Source: Lophium mytilinum (lineage: Eukaryota; Ascomycota; Dothideomycetes; Mytilinidiales; Mytilinidiaceae). From it: DNA of 64,000 bases. Position 1 is the first letter of the stretch. Every line of letters begins with the position of its first letter. Location of the stretch: the NCBI GenBank assembly GCA_010093605.1, contig MU004185.1, positions 1,447,334 through 1,511,333 on the forward strand, read 5' to 3'. Of the stretch, positions 42,604 to 54,292 are shown in pieces. A program made the translations under genes and the position numbers. Under the pieces are notes generated by a model. The model was not told the origin of the DNA. It did not search any database and was given only the letters and a program-made list of their open reading frames with translations.

Positions 42604-44822
42604 ATGACGGCCACCATTTGGGATATCATGAAGCGTAAACCTTCTTCGCAAAGGTCGCACTCTTCGTCTCCGTCGCCCAAGATGTCCCCCGGCTTGAAGA
42701 CTGAGTCGCTGAGATCTGTTAGCACCGCTGCCAGCTCCATGGAGGTTACGCCTTCGAATGGCCAACCCGAACGACCGAGTTTCAGCGATGTCGTGGTGGT
42801 CGGGGCTGGGCCTGCGGGGCTGATGCTTGCGTATGTGTTTCTGTGGTGTTCTGGTGCAAGGGATTGGGCTAACCAGAAGTCGTGTATAGGGATAACTTGG
42901 TGCGTTTTGGTATCAAGACCGAAGTTGTAGACAACAGGCCTGAGATGACCCTCACGGGAAGGGCAGATGGTCTACAACCCAAGACTGTGGAGACTCTGAG
43001 GCAGATGAAGTTGGCAGAACCTCTGCTACGGAAGGGTGTGAAAGTGTATGACATTGCTTTCTGGGTATGTTCATGTTAGAATCCAGCCTGAAAGTATATG
43101 TTTACTGATCTTGAATGCACAGAGATCAACATTAAAGACCAAGTTGCAACGCACTGGACGCGAAATCCACTATCCTCCATTCGTCGACCTCCTCGATCCC
43201 TACATTTTGCTTGTTCACCAAGGCATGATCGAAAAGCTCTTCATAGACGATATGGCCGAAAGAGGAGTTTCGATCCGGCGAAATATCGCGTTCTCGGATT
43301 ATCATTATACCCCGGAGAAGTCAATGCCTCTAGAGGCTGTCTGCAAAGAGAATGTCGATCAAACAAGGAAAACCTTCGGGACGAAGTACATTGTTGGATG
43401 CGACGGTGCCCATTCCATGGTGCGAAAATGTCTCCCAGATTCGAGGCCTGAGGGCTCTTCTCATGATGCTATCTGGGGTGTGTTGGACGGCCAGATTGAC
43501 ACTGATTTCCCGGATCTCTGGAGCAAGGCGGTCATCTCGTCTGAGGAACGTGGTTCTGTCCTCATGATTCCGCGAGAACGGAATCTGACGCGGCTTTACA
43601 TCGAACTTAAATCAGATGCTCGGGAAGGTACCCCGCGAGAGGAACTATCTCAAGACTACGTGATGAAGAGAGCGCAAGAAATTGTGGCCCCATTCTACCT
43701 TAAGTGGAAGAGTGTCGGTAAGTTTTACTACATATTTGTCCTATCCGAGTAACATTCTGACAAGGACAGAATGGTTCAGTCGCTATCAGATCGGTCAGCG
43801 AGTGGCTTCGCGTTTCACAGATGATGTGGACAGAGTCTTCATTGCCGGCGATGTAAGTGTTTACACCCAGTACTGAAGTGCCGCGCTAACTCATTCAGGC
43901 GAGTCATACACATTCTCCCAAGGCAGCCCAAGGGATGAATACCTCGATGCACGATACCTGGAACTTAGCGTGGAAATTAAACTTTGCCGTCCGTGGTCTT
44001 GCAAAACCTTCTCTGCTTGCCACCTACGAGCAAGAGAGGAGGAAGATCGCCCAGGATCTTATCAACTTCGACTACGAGCACGCGAACGCATTTGCCAACG
44101 GAGACTCAAAGGCCCTGGCAGAGAACTTCCGCAAGAACGTAGCTTTCATCTCCGGCTTCGGTACCACCTACGACTACAACATCCTCAATATCCCCTCCAA
44201 AGGTCTCATCCACGGCAGCCTAACACCAGGCTGTCTCCCTCCCCCCGCAAAAGTCACTAGATTCATGGATGCAAATCCAGTCGACATCCAAAACGATATC
44301 CCGGCCTTAGGCCAATTCCGTATATACTTCTTCACACATAACGTCCACGACGCCAAACCGTTTCTAGACACCGTTTGCGCTAGTCACGTATCTCACTCCT
44401 CCAGTGTTGGCAAAATCACATCTGCCGGTAATGCATCATACACTATTCAACCTCCTCTCGACGCACCACATGACGGATTCGTCTGCCCAGAGCGCTACAC
44501 TCCTGTGAGCACCATATTCACGTATTCGCTCGTTACCGACATGTCGCGCAACGACGTCGAGATTGCAGACCTACCGCAGGTCCTTCGCGATAGCAGGTGG
44601 ACGTTCTATCTTGACGACGTTCCTGACATGGACACACGCAAGCAGACTTGTATCGACAAGTGGCTTGGTGGCCTGGACACTCATGAGGTCGCCGTCGTGA
44701 ATGTGAGGCCGGATGGGTATGTCGGTGCATTCCGGAGCTGGCCGGTAGGCACACGGGAGAGCGGGTTGAGCGCTATAGAATGGATGGATAGGTATTATGA
44801 GGGTTTCATGAAAGGGCATTAA
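42604..44822 (+). CDS. hxnV: Phenol-2-monooxygenase-type FAD hydroxylase (HxnV-like)
   Basis: Five exons (42604-42830, 42890-43064, 43123-43717, 43770-43852, 43899-44822) give 667 residues. A Ser-rich leader of about 60 residues precedes the FAD motif [14 protein letters not shown]. Then come [16 protein letters not shown], a hallmark of phenol hydroxylases, the [12 protein letters not shown] motif, and [19 protein letters not shown]. The last 190 residues form the thioredoxin-like dimerisation domain of this subfamily. HxnV of A. nidulans is of this type and acts on a hydroxylated pyridine-derived intermediate. The whole enzyme is about the usual length and intact. Alternative: a phenol or other aromatic hydroxylase. 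Context (imidase, amidase, second flavin hydroxylase, carrier) is the reason for the symbol. Several in-frame ATGs in the leader make the true start uncertain. Confidence 0.75.
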
Positions 44823-45707
44823 GAGGATCATTGGGCACATGTTGCATATGGGTGGAGTATATAGACTACTAGAAGTAGATCCGGCGGACGTATAGATCTT
44901 GGTTGTAATGAATTAGAACATCTTCATTCTTTTTTCGCGAGTATCAAATCTTAAGGCAAGGTTTCGCTGAACCCTAGGTTAAATCGAGGTAAGTTACGCC
45001 AACCCAAGAACGTAGAAGCTGCAAGGCATGGTGGCGTCTTGCAACGCCGCCAACATGGTAACGAATCTCAACTCCACGTTTGAGAGCCCTGAAGCAGGTC
45101 CTTGAGCCTTCTTGCACTCATCCACTTCCTCGGTATCCGATCCGCAACTCGAATCAGCATCCCAAAGACGCGTCCAAGCGCTCGCACCTAGCAGGTTCCC
45201 CATTCTCGCATCGCGCGTTAGTCATGACACCCGTCGGATTCGTTAAATCCGCCCTACTGTTCTTTCGGCAGCAAGGAGCCGCTGATCTTCAACCATCACG
45301 TTTAGGGGTACTCACGACTGGCAAACTCCCCCACTCTCGCTGTATCGTATCAACTATCGCGCTCTATCAACAATGGTCGCCTACACAGCAGCGCCCTATG
45401 TAGGGAGCGCCTCCCAAGTAGACTACAGTAGTACGTCCTTGGCTGGGTTCTACAGCATCAAAAGTTAATCTATCGCACCACTGTGGCACCTTATCGCATC
45501 GGTCAGGAACCGGTGGCGCTTTTGGAACCAATCGCCCGGTAGGATAGCTGAGCTGCAAGGGGTGGGTGTTCTGCATAGAATAACGTCTTGGCTATATAAA
45601 AGTCTAGTCTGCCAACCCTTTTCGTCGATCTCATCTTCATCTTGTTCCGATTCAAGAGTCTTGGCTTCTTGTCTTCCACCGAAAGACACTTGAGAGGTAC
45701 CGCGACA
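44823..45707. other. Intergenic, promoter of the cluster transporter
   Basis: About 0.9 kb between two plus-strand cluster genes; no coding sequence recognised. A TATA box lies at 45593-45600. Confidence 0.5.
45593..45600 (+). promoter_or_regulatory. TATA box of the cluster transporter gene
   Basis: The string TATATAAA lies 108 bases upstream of the transporter ATG, within the range usual for inducible fungal genes. Neighbouring cluster genes lack such a clear match. Confidence 0.55.
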
Positions 45708-47467
45708 ATGTTCGGCTCATCAGAGAAGGCCACCTTCGATGGCGACAGCAAGCAGGTCTCGCCTCCAGCAACGGAAGCAGACCACGATATGGGGAGCTCA
45801 GTGGCTTATATCGACAAGGCGGCAGAGAAATCATATGGTAAGCCACTTCCATAGTATAGCTACATCTCTATTCTAACATTGCTGCTTCCAGTCCGCAAAC
45901 TAGACTTCTACCTGCTACCTTTTCTCTCATTAGTAAGTTCACATGAACGACCCTATGAGGCAGCATAAATGCTAACGAAGCCTCTAGATGTACTTCTTCA
46001 ACTCCGTCGACCGTAGCAATCTCGGCAACGCAAAAACCGACGGCATGGATATAGACCTCCATTTCATCGGCGAAGAGTACTCGCTTTTGATCTTGCTGTT
46101 CTATATCCCCAATGGACTTTGCGATCTGCCGCTAAACATGTTGACGAAGAAGTGGTCGGGAAAGATCATGCTTCCAGGACGTAAGACCGCCTTCTACCAC
46201 TCACTGTCCTCAATGATTGATGCTAATTCCTGGTTGCAGTCATGGTCAGCTGGGGTGCCTGTGCACTCCTCCAATGTGCCGCCTACAATTTCGCGGGAAT
46301 GGTAGTGCTTCGTTTGTTCCTTGGGTATGTGTTTCAGCCAACATATGTTACATTGGAGTTGCTGACAGTCTCTATAGTGCCTTCGAAGCCGGCTTCTTCG
46401 CTGGAACGGTCTTCTACCTCACCCTCTTCTACACCCGCGGCGAACTCGGCTTCCGTATCGCCATCTTCTTCGGCAGCGCCCTACTTGCCGCTGCCTTCAG
46501 CGGTCTAATCTCGTACGGCGTTTTCCAGATCGACTCGGATGTTCCGGGATGGAAATTTTTGTTCATTATCGAAGGTCCGTCTCCTTTCCCCTTCCCCTTA
46601 AATCACCAATTAACATCTCCAGGCGCCATGACCGTCCTCATCGGCACCGCCGCCTTCTGGTGGCTCCCCGCCACCCCAGCTACGGCCTGGTTCCTAACCC
46701 CCGCCGAACGCGCCGCCGCGCGCGCCCGCTCCCTCCGCGACTCCTCCAGCTCCACCGGCGTCGAATTCAGCGTCCGCGAGTGCTTCCAGCACTGGAAGAC
46801 GTGGAAGTTCTTTCCATGGATGGTGATCAGCTTCACCTACCCGGTCGCCTTCTCCACGACCGCCAACTTCCTGCCGCAGATCGTCGCGCGGCTAGGCTTC
46901 TCAGTCGTCAAAACGAACCTCTGGACCGTCGCGCCGAACGCCGTCGGCTTCGTGTTTCTGCTGCTCGTGACTTACAGCAGCGACCGCTTCAGGGAGCGCA
47001 CGTTCCACATCGTCTTCGCGCTGCTGGTGAGCGGCGTGGGCATGGTCATCCTCGCGACTATCGACGTTCTTGAGCATAAAGGTGTGGCGTATTTCGCGTG
47101 CTTTATGATGGCGTGCGGTTCGTATATCCCGAGTTGTCTGGTGCATAGCTGGCACAATAACAACAACCTCAACGAGAATTCGCGCGCTGCGACGACGGGG
47201 TTGCTAGTGGGGCTGGGGAATCTGGGGGGGATTTTGTCGGCGGGGACGTTCAGGAAGCAGTATGCTCCGAAGTATGTGCCGACGCTGATTGCGACGTGCT
47301 GCTGTAATTTGGTGTGTATTGTGTTTACGTTGTGGTTGGGTGGGTGGATGAAGATGGAGAATCGGAGGCGGGATCGGGAGATGGGGGAGGTGATTAGGCC
47401 GGAGGATATTGATACGGATGAATTGGCGGATGGCGAGAAGAGTGCGAAGTGGAGGTATTTTACTTGA
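45708..47467 (+). CDS. MFS transporter, TNA1/Dal5 family, candidate nicotinate carrier
   Basis: Six exons (45708-45837, 45892-45932, 45988-46180, 46240-46324, 46378-46574, 46623-47467) give 496 residues. The start of the transport domain, RKLDFYLLPFLSLMYFFNSVDRSNLGNAKTDG, is the strong signature of the anion:cation symporter group that includes yeast TNA1 and Dal5. It is followed by LRLFLGAFEAGFFAGTVFYLTLFY, a central cytosolic loop rich in Ala/Arg/Ser, and a second six-helix half with GLLVGLGNLGGILS. Twelve membrane segments are expected in the plasma membrane. Nicotinate uptake fits the flanking catabolic genes; A. nidulans has two MFS genes in its hxn set (hxnP and hxnZ) and I cannot tell which this resembles. 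The ATG at 45708 was chosen because the apparent upstream start is a TTG. Confidence 0.85.
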
Positions 47468-47950
47468 GGGGAGCTAGGTGCGCAAAGAGGATAAAGGTTG
47501 TGTTAGTCAATAATACAGGTAGGGAGTATGATTCTGAGATCTTGGCCAAGATGTAGTTGGTATTGGAATCGAGAATTCTCCGCCAATCTGAAACCTCTTG
47601 AAGTCACTGCTGCTATCGTGTTCATTTCTTTTTTCCCGCTCTATTTTGTTCTAATCCCATGTACAACTGACTTTGGAGACATTGGACTGGTCAAAAGGCC
47701 GTTCCCTCGTAAGTTTCCGGTTCATGTTGTGGCTAAGATCACCGTCAAACGTCCCATTCGACTTTTCCAGACAAACACGATCAATGATATAAAAGATAGG
47801 TCTCGACAGGTTGGGTTCGGTTGGATTCGTTGGATAAAATGTATTTGTTATACAAGTTGGAAGCCTACGCGAGCATAGTAGAGTGATCGGGAACCGCAGC
47901 CGTAAGTCAAGGAGGCTTAAGCGGTTAGTGTATGGAAAGAGCTGGAAATG

Positions 47951-48280
47951 TCAATAATTGCTGCAAATCGTAAGTACGGACGAAGCTGTCTCTTCGGACG
48001 GTAAGTATCTTTTGACGAAATCTACCACAACTCCGCGCTCACGACTGTATAAGACTTGATAGAGAAAAGAGGGAGCTTCCAGAGTGGTACCCACATCGAG
48101 TAGCCCACCTCGATGTGACACCATCTTCGCCATTCCCCAAACGTCTCTAAAGCAAGAGATCCTCTTGGTCTTCCGAACATTCGTTCGCTGCATCAGCCTC
48201 CAAAGTCCGGAACACGACCGGATTCGCCATTCCCTACCATTAGTCTCCTGATGCCCGCCCGGTAATATCTTCACCACCAT
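47951..48280 (-). CDS. Possible gene remnant, unrecognised
   Basis: A 109-codon frame with an ATG at 48280. The last 50 residues read like real protein (SFLYQVLYSRERGVVVDFVKR, then a hydrophilic end). There is no upstream partner exon I can join with confidence and no motif I recognise. It could be a small gene, the end of a lost gene, or chance. Nothing is known of its role. Confidence 0.2.
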   Translation of the reverse strand: MVVKILPGGHQETNGREWRIRSCSGLWRLMQRTNVRKTKRISCFRDVWGMAKMVSHRGGLLDVGTTLEAPSFLYQVLYSRERGVVVDFVKRYLPSEETASSVLTICSNY

Positions 48281-48357
48281 CACGGAGAATGGTTATCCAA
48301 GAGAGGCAGCTCCGGAGCCCCCGCTAAGTGCTTTTTCTCGGCGGAGCAGTAGCTCAA

Positions 48358-48389
48358 TGGACGATGCGACCGCATACACGGGTCGTCCA
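48358..48389. repeat. Hairpin next to a tRNA A-box-like string
   Basis: A perfect 7-bp inverted repeat, TGGACGA...TCGTCCA, encloses an 18-base loop. Just upstream, AGTAGCTCAATGG looks like a tRNA A box, but no full cloverleaf can be built. Possibly another tRNA-derived relic. Confidence 0.3.
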
Positions 48390-51162
48390 TCAACAGTGCT
48401 GGAATGCTACGATCTTCGCGTCGAAGGAACGGCCGATGTGACGCTCATATATTCATTCGGATATCCTGGGGAGAGCGTGCAAGGCAGCCGTTCTGACACC
48501 TGTAATACATAATACGGTGTGGGTGTAGGTGTGGGACGTTGTATAGACTGTTGCATGAGGAGGATTCTAAGTGCGGAGAAAGGACGGATCAAGACTCATG
48601 CGTTAACATAGGATCCGAGCTGCGCATCGTAGCTATGATTCCGAAAGATGGAGATCATCAAGTTTGGACATATCGGGGTATTGGAGTCCGGAGGATGCGA
48701 AGGTGTGGTGAGTGTTGTCGCTGATCACTTTTGCTGCTGCCAGTTTGGGACCCGCGGGTTCGGAGCTAGCCAACTAACGTACTGCATACTTCGCATTTGG
48801 GGCCATCCGCAAGGCTGTGTAGAAATAAAACATACCCTAGAAGACTTAGAGTTACGAGTCGTATTCCAAGATGATGACTGTGACTGAAACCCAAAGGATT
48901 CTGCCTGCTGGCAATCATACCACCGGTAGGTTTGAACACGACATACTTCTATACTAGCGGTGAGAATCGAATGCTAACGCGCAGCAGTAATATCTGGTGA
49001 CTCTGGTCACACTCATGATGTAGTTATCCCTGAAGGATTCAGTTCTTAAAGTCCTCGAAGTATGAAGTTCATGTAGAGGCATTGCCCTTCCGGCAGATCT
49101 TGGGGCTAGGGTTCCGAATCGAGTGTCATGCCGCGCCAATCCACCTGCCGGCTGACCATTACTTCACAGACGACATGGTAGCTCGCTTTCCTGTCAGGTT
49201 TTAGGGTCCGAGGGATGAGTGATGAAAAAGAGGGAGCCAAGTCTCTTAAATCAATAGAGTTACCTTCCCATAACCAGTGCATCGACGATCTGCTTCCTTC
49301 ATTTGAAAACCCAATCTAGCGAATGACTGTATATTGGCTTTATGCGCACATTGGAGGGTTGCTTAAATCCCATCGACTCACCTCTAGATACCGCAGCAGT
49401 AGACTATTACTATAGGGTAGTAGTATAGCGGACAAAAACCGCAGGAAATGTCAGCTACCCAACGTTTCGGAAGCACGTGAGCGCAAAGTACAGCCAAGTT
49501 GATGTTTAAGGCTGTGTCTTACATTAAAATAGCGACGTGTCGGTGAGACAGTCGGCTCTTCGCGGCTACCTAATGCGAGTTTGCGCGGTCTGCGAGTTTC
49601 GCTCGAAAGATTATTAACCGCGAGTCATAATGTCCAGTTAGAGCAAGAACATAAGATTGCTGAAGTTCGCGAAGCCATTTCAAGAAGAGCTGAGTTTGGA
49701 TCGAAGTATTGGGGTTTGAATATCGCTGACAGGGGAATCTAGAATGAGGAAAATGGGTGCGCCAAGATTTTCGGCAGGCGGAGACTTGCTGAGAGTCGCC
49801 TAGTGATGACACACCCTTCCGGGGTAAGAGCAATGAATCACAGGAGGGATGAAACGCGCCTCGGGCGAGATGCCACAGGAGAGCAGATCGTGGCGATGAA
49901 CTGGTGATTAAAGGAGGGAGGCTGAATGGGGAAGAGTATCGAGAGGTACCACGAAGAATCCTTCAACTCTGGGGGTTAGCGAGTGACCGAATTAGCGAAG
50001 GGAAGGAAGCGGTTCCTCAAGATGCGGCGTCCCTTGATGTCCGCTTTTCCTCGATACAGGCGTCCCATGCCGCGCGCGTCTCCCGAGCAGGAGACCAGGG
50101 GGCAATATCGACAACGCAGTCTTAGCGCGAAGGATTGTATTACGCATCTGACAGTCTCACTGAACATAGCAATCATCAGTAGTGCTGCCGGTAAGGCTGT
50201 GGTATTAGTGTGGTCGTGACGTCCAGAGCAGGCAGAGGAGCAGCAGCAGTCGGGTGGTGGCCAGCTATGAATAGACGTAAGTGTGGCACTTGAGTGAACA
50301 GCCTCAAACCATGCGCCAATCGTACAGGTCAGAGAAAGCTTGGCCCTCAACCTCTCCCAGTCGGCGGCCGGTGGCGCCTCGGATCGTCTCACACTGCCGT
50401 GGGGGCTGCTTTACTCCGATGCGATTGGCGACGCCCCAGCTCTCACGCTTCGTCTCTGTTTCAACCCACCCGCAAAGAACCTGGACACTTGCTCCTGATA
50501 TTTCTTTATATTGACGCTTGATCATCACGCGGGGATATACCTGCCCGCATTCGGAGTATGCGCACCGTAGTAGAGCAGTGGACACGGCACCAAGGTATAG
50601 GTAACGTCGAAACTCCGCGGCGTCCAAGAGAACTTTCATGATCCTTCCGGCTCCGCCGCTGAAACTAGCGACTTCGACTCTAAACTCGGCTTCGACTGCC
50701 CCGACACTAAAGACATGCAGACCTAATGTAAAAGCATGCACGGTGACAAGTGGGCGTCATCGTTGAGTGGTCCACGAGCATGGTGCGCGGGTCAGGCCCC
50801 CAGCCGGGGCAGTGAAGGTCACTAAGTCTCCCCTACTCCTCGCCGACCAACCACCAAGCTTGCATGAAGGGGCTGTCTGTAAACGGCCGCCGAATTGCGG
50901 GCACCGGTCTGACGAAACAAGCAGTGGTCTGAATCGTTTGGGCAAACGGCCGCCCTACAGGGGTAGTGATGCTCCATGCAGAGCCCCAATCCTGGAGTAG
51001 CCGCCAGGCTGTAGGGCTCCTAGTGCCGGAGCTTCATTTCTTGTGGTGGCTCATCAGTGGCATTGCCATTTCCCGTGGGTAGGTTGCACCTCTTTTCCTT
51101 GGCTACCAGGTTAAGGTCTCTCCGTCTGATGGGGGCGGCATTGCGCTTCATTTTGAAGGGGG

Positions 51163-51170
51163 GATATATA
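51163..51170 (+). promoter_or_regulatory. TATA box of the M43 protease gene
   Basis: The string GATATATA lies 110-117 bases upstream of the ATG, followed by a long C/T-rich initiator region. This is the best promoter match in the interval. Confidence 0.5.
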
Positions 51171-51279
51171 CCTGTGCATGTTTCCCCTTCGAGTATCCAC
51201 CCATCACATCATTCCAACGCGTTTCATTTCTTAGTACACTTTCTGTTTTACCATTCGTTCAGCGTCGCATCCATTCACG

Positions 51280-52180
51280 ATGAAGTTCAGCACTACCCTT
51301 TTGAGCCTCGCTTCGGCAGCTCCCCTCGTTCTTGGGTTCTGTGACAATGAAGACTACGACCATGACATCCTCAACATCTCCCCGGAAGAAATGAAGCACA
51401 GTATGGCGAACATGCGCCGGGATACCATCGAGGTCGATCTGTACTACCATCTCCTCGTCACCCAGTGGTCCGACTCCAACAACACCATCCTCGACGGCCT
51501 CTGGAAGCAGATCGACCACATGAATGCCGCATATGGCATCTACGGCATTCACTTCAACACCCAGCCCGTCGACATTATCGTCGATGCGGCATGGGCCAAC
51601 GACATCGATCTCGACAAGGCTGGGAAGGGCGCGCTTCTCCACAAGGGCAACTATAACGCCGTAAACATCTATGCTGGAGAGGGTTTCGGCAGCGGCGTGT
51701 GCTCTCTGCCAAATGGCGTGGACAGCACCGACGGGACGTCGACAATTACTGAGGACACCCTCCTAGGCGATGGCTGCCATCTTCCCCTCAGTGCTGCGGT
51801 CAACCCAATCAGTGGAACTCCTTCCCACGAAGGTAAGTCAAACGAACCCCACCCAACCCTCTTATATCTCAAGCTTACTGATTCGTGATGTAGTCGGCCA
51901 CTGGTTCGGTCTCTACCACACCTTCCAAGGTGGCTGCTCCGAGCCTAACGACTATTGTGACGATACTCCCCAGCAGGCGCAGCCCTCGTACTCGCATGAG
52001 ACCATCACTGGGAACGTCGAGAGCTGCCCGGTGCTGGACACTTGCCCCGCCAATGCTGGCAACGACCCCGTCTGGAACTTCATGGACTACACCGACTGCT
52101 CGCATGAGTTCACGCCTCAACAGGGCGCTCGCATGAACACTGCCTTCAACAAGTACCGTGCCAACAGGCAGGTTGCGTAA
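51280..52180 (+). CDS. Secreted M43 (pappalysin-type) zinc metalloprotease
   Basis: Two exons, 51280-51832 and 51894-52180, give 279 residues. Residues 1-19 are a signal peptide (MKFSTTLLSLASAAPLVLG), followed by a short possible prosegment. The zinc motif HEVGHWFGLYH (HExxHxxGxxH) is created across the intron, with the usual downstream TFQGGC. The Met-turn is in VWNFMDYTDCSHEFTPQQ. Cysteines are spaced as in the family (YCDDTP, ESCPVLDTCP). The mature size of about 26 kDa fits the fungal M43B group, which includes Mep1 of Coccidioides and extracellular proteases of plant pathogens. It should digest extracellular protein; a virulence role is only suggested by relatives. A TATA box and unusually strong splice signals suggest an inducible, highly expressed gene. 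Confidence 0.92.
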
Positions 52181-53046
52181 GCTCCTTCAAAAGTAGGAAG
52201 GAGTATTGTCTTGTCCGTTTGAGCGGCTTTTTGTATATACTTCACGGGCGCGCTTGTTTCTTTGGTTATTTTGATGGGCATTTGGGAGCGGGGTATGTGG
52301 TATGAGTATATCATCAGTTCGTTCTACGTGTATATAGCTTCTCATGGGTATGAGCAGTCTCAATTGAACGGTTGCTCAACTAGCTTATCCTTGTGATCTC
52401 AATTGTGGTCATGTCCGTTTCGGAGCTCGGCACTCCCGAGGGTGTCGTAGGACTTGCAAACGAGTGAAGCGCTTACGATAGAGAGTAGTCAAGAGAAGAT
52501 TTGACCAAGGAGAGCGAAGATAGGAAACTAAACAGTCGACGAGGTGCTGTCTCATTTCCACGGTTGTTAAGTGCAATGAGAGAGTGAGAGCATGGCCACG
52601 TATAAGTAAGTGTACGAGTCATAAGCAGCATACGAGATAACCAAAGAACAAAACGTACCGGCTCTCCCTGGGTGGCGCAAGATCCCCCGTGCCGCAAGGA
52701 GAAGAATTTTTAGGCATCTCGCTCTCTCCCTTGCAATTCAAATAAGTTGTAATTAGTCTATTGTCATTCTTTGGACATCTCTCACTACGAAGCCAGTGCG
52801 CAGCTTAAAAAACCCTTCTTGATTATGCCGTTACCTATTCCATGTAGAGCATCTGGAGTGGCATTAGCTTCACACGCCTTGCTGTTCTTTAATCCGTATC
52901 AGATTAAATTGGTGTTGCGGAAGCTAGTAAGCTATGCTGTCATCTAGTCTTTCTTACCCAGTTATCTACCCGCGCGTTGTTATTCTCGTCCGTGTCCAGT
53001 AAATAAACAGCGCTAGAGCCGCTTACTGGCCTCGTCACTACTGCGC
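52181..53046. other. Convergent 3' intergenic region
   Basis: Between the M43 protease stop and the effector-like gene stop. AT-rich towards 52740-53040. No gene seen. Confidence 0.45.
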
Positions 53047-53988
53047 CTACCAACGCAAGTCCTTGAAATCCAGATTCTTGATGACTCCCGCAGCAGCAAA
53101 ACTCCTGTTGTCTGCAGTGACATTCGAAATATCTTGATTGATCCTCAATTCTTCTCCAGAAGTATTGATGAAACCCGCCAGAGCCGAACTATTCTGCGAT
53201 GCCTTGATACCCTTGATCTTCTGCCCTGTACGTTCATACACCATTTGTGACAGTGCTTCCTCGCACATGTCTCGCAAGACAGCTTTAGCAGCTTGTTGTC
53301 TCTCAATCTCTCGGAGAAGCTCTTGTTTGCTTCGCTCTGATTCGTCATCCGGCTCGGTGTTTCCACCAAGAGCGAGTTGTTCTCGACTTTGCTCAAGTTC
53401 CACCATTTCATTGTCTGCTCTAGTGAGCTCTTGCCGAAGACTGGCTTCATTTGCTCTCAGTATGCTGTCCTTCTGTTCTTTCGATAGGTCGTTTTGGTTG
53501 GTTGCTACTAGACTGCTTTTTGGTCAGCTATTGGCAGGCTAAACTTTCACCCAGAGTGAAACATACAGAGCCGCTGTGGACAGTGCGACACTGAGAGTGC
53601 TTTTGCAGTCGCTGAGCTGCCCTTTGAACGTCTTGATCCTCTCTGGCCCAAACAGCCCAATCTTCCATCGAGATATCCAGAATATCTTGTCCTTTTTGGA
53701 ATGCTTCATCCAGCTCTCGATTTGCAACTGAAATGCTTTGCATGCTCTGTCACAATTCTCGACAGCAGGCCCAATTTGGTTACTCTGGATGACTTGTAGG
53801 GAGTCGCCTTGTATTGCCACATTCAGATCCTGCAACACAGACTCAACTGCCCTGAGGTCGGCACTAATATCTCTGACAGTACCTGCGGCGCCTCTAATAT
53901 TGTCGATGGTCTTGGCGAGGAACTGAGTGCCTTGGAGAGCGGTAGTTGTAACTGCTATTACAGAGGCGGTAACACTGAGAGGGTCCAT
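53047..53988 (-). CDS. Helo-like/STAND N-terminal-domain protein, putative partner of the adjacent NOD-like receptor
   Basis: Exons 53988-53567 and 53512-53047 with a 54-nt intron give 295 residues. The start MDPLSVTASVIAVTTTALQ, the helix SADLRAVESVLQDLNVAI and a Trp/Lys-rich middle fit the fungal N-terminal helical domain (Helo-like, PigL_N/SesA group). That domain is found at the N-terminus of NOD-like receptors or as stand-alone proteins. Residues 150-235 are charged coiled-coil-like. The C-terminus (about 240-290) has two related units: ASQNSSALAGFIN at about 245-257, and ADNRSFAAAGVIK at about 274-286. Such doubled short motifs at the end of a Helo-type protein are the plan of amyloid-forming cell-death effectors like HET-S. 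It is head to head with the receptor gene, 304 bases apart. Effector function is inferred. Confidence 0.7.
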
Positions 53989-54292
53989 TGCAATAAGGAG
54001 ATCACTTAAGAAAAGTTGAAGGTAAAGACCAAAGTAAGGAAAATATGGCTGTCCAAATAGGCAACGAGCTGATATTTGGGGGCTGTGCTTTGGCTGAGGC
54101 GAAGCTGAGGGGTTGTGGGCAGCCACTCATTGCGTGTGTCTTGGCGCGGCCTCGAGGCTGAGATTTTGCGTATGAACGTTGTCGCTCCAGCCTGACGATG
54201 CAATTGAGCATCTCTTATACACCTCGTGAAGATCACTGCGTTGCAGTAAGATTCCTCCGCGGAGCATTGCGTCGCACCGGGCCCTTGTCGCG
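53989..54292. promoter_or_regulatory. Shared promoter of the effector-receptor pair
   Basis: Only 304 bases separate the start codons of the two divergently transcribed genes. No distinct TATA box; the interval is mixed in composition. Co-expression of the pair is inferred from this arrangement. Confidence 0.5.

Larger units (their letters stand above)
47468..51279. other. Gene-poor stretch of 3.8 kb
   Basis: No supported gene between the cluster transporter and the M43 protease. Frames up to 145 codons occur on both strands without recognised motifs. A possible remnant at 47951-48280 and a hairpin at 48358-48389 are listed separately. The segment 50760-51060 upstream of the protease has two copies of AAACGGCCGCC (50881-50891 and 50944-50954), possible regulatory repeats. 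Confidence 0.45.

Noticed and set aside
48345-48410. Candidate tRNA gene
   Set aside because: An A-box-like string and a hairpin are present, but no acceptor stem, anticodon arm or B box in the right places.
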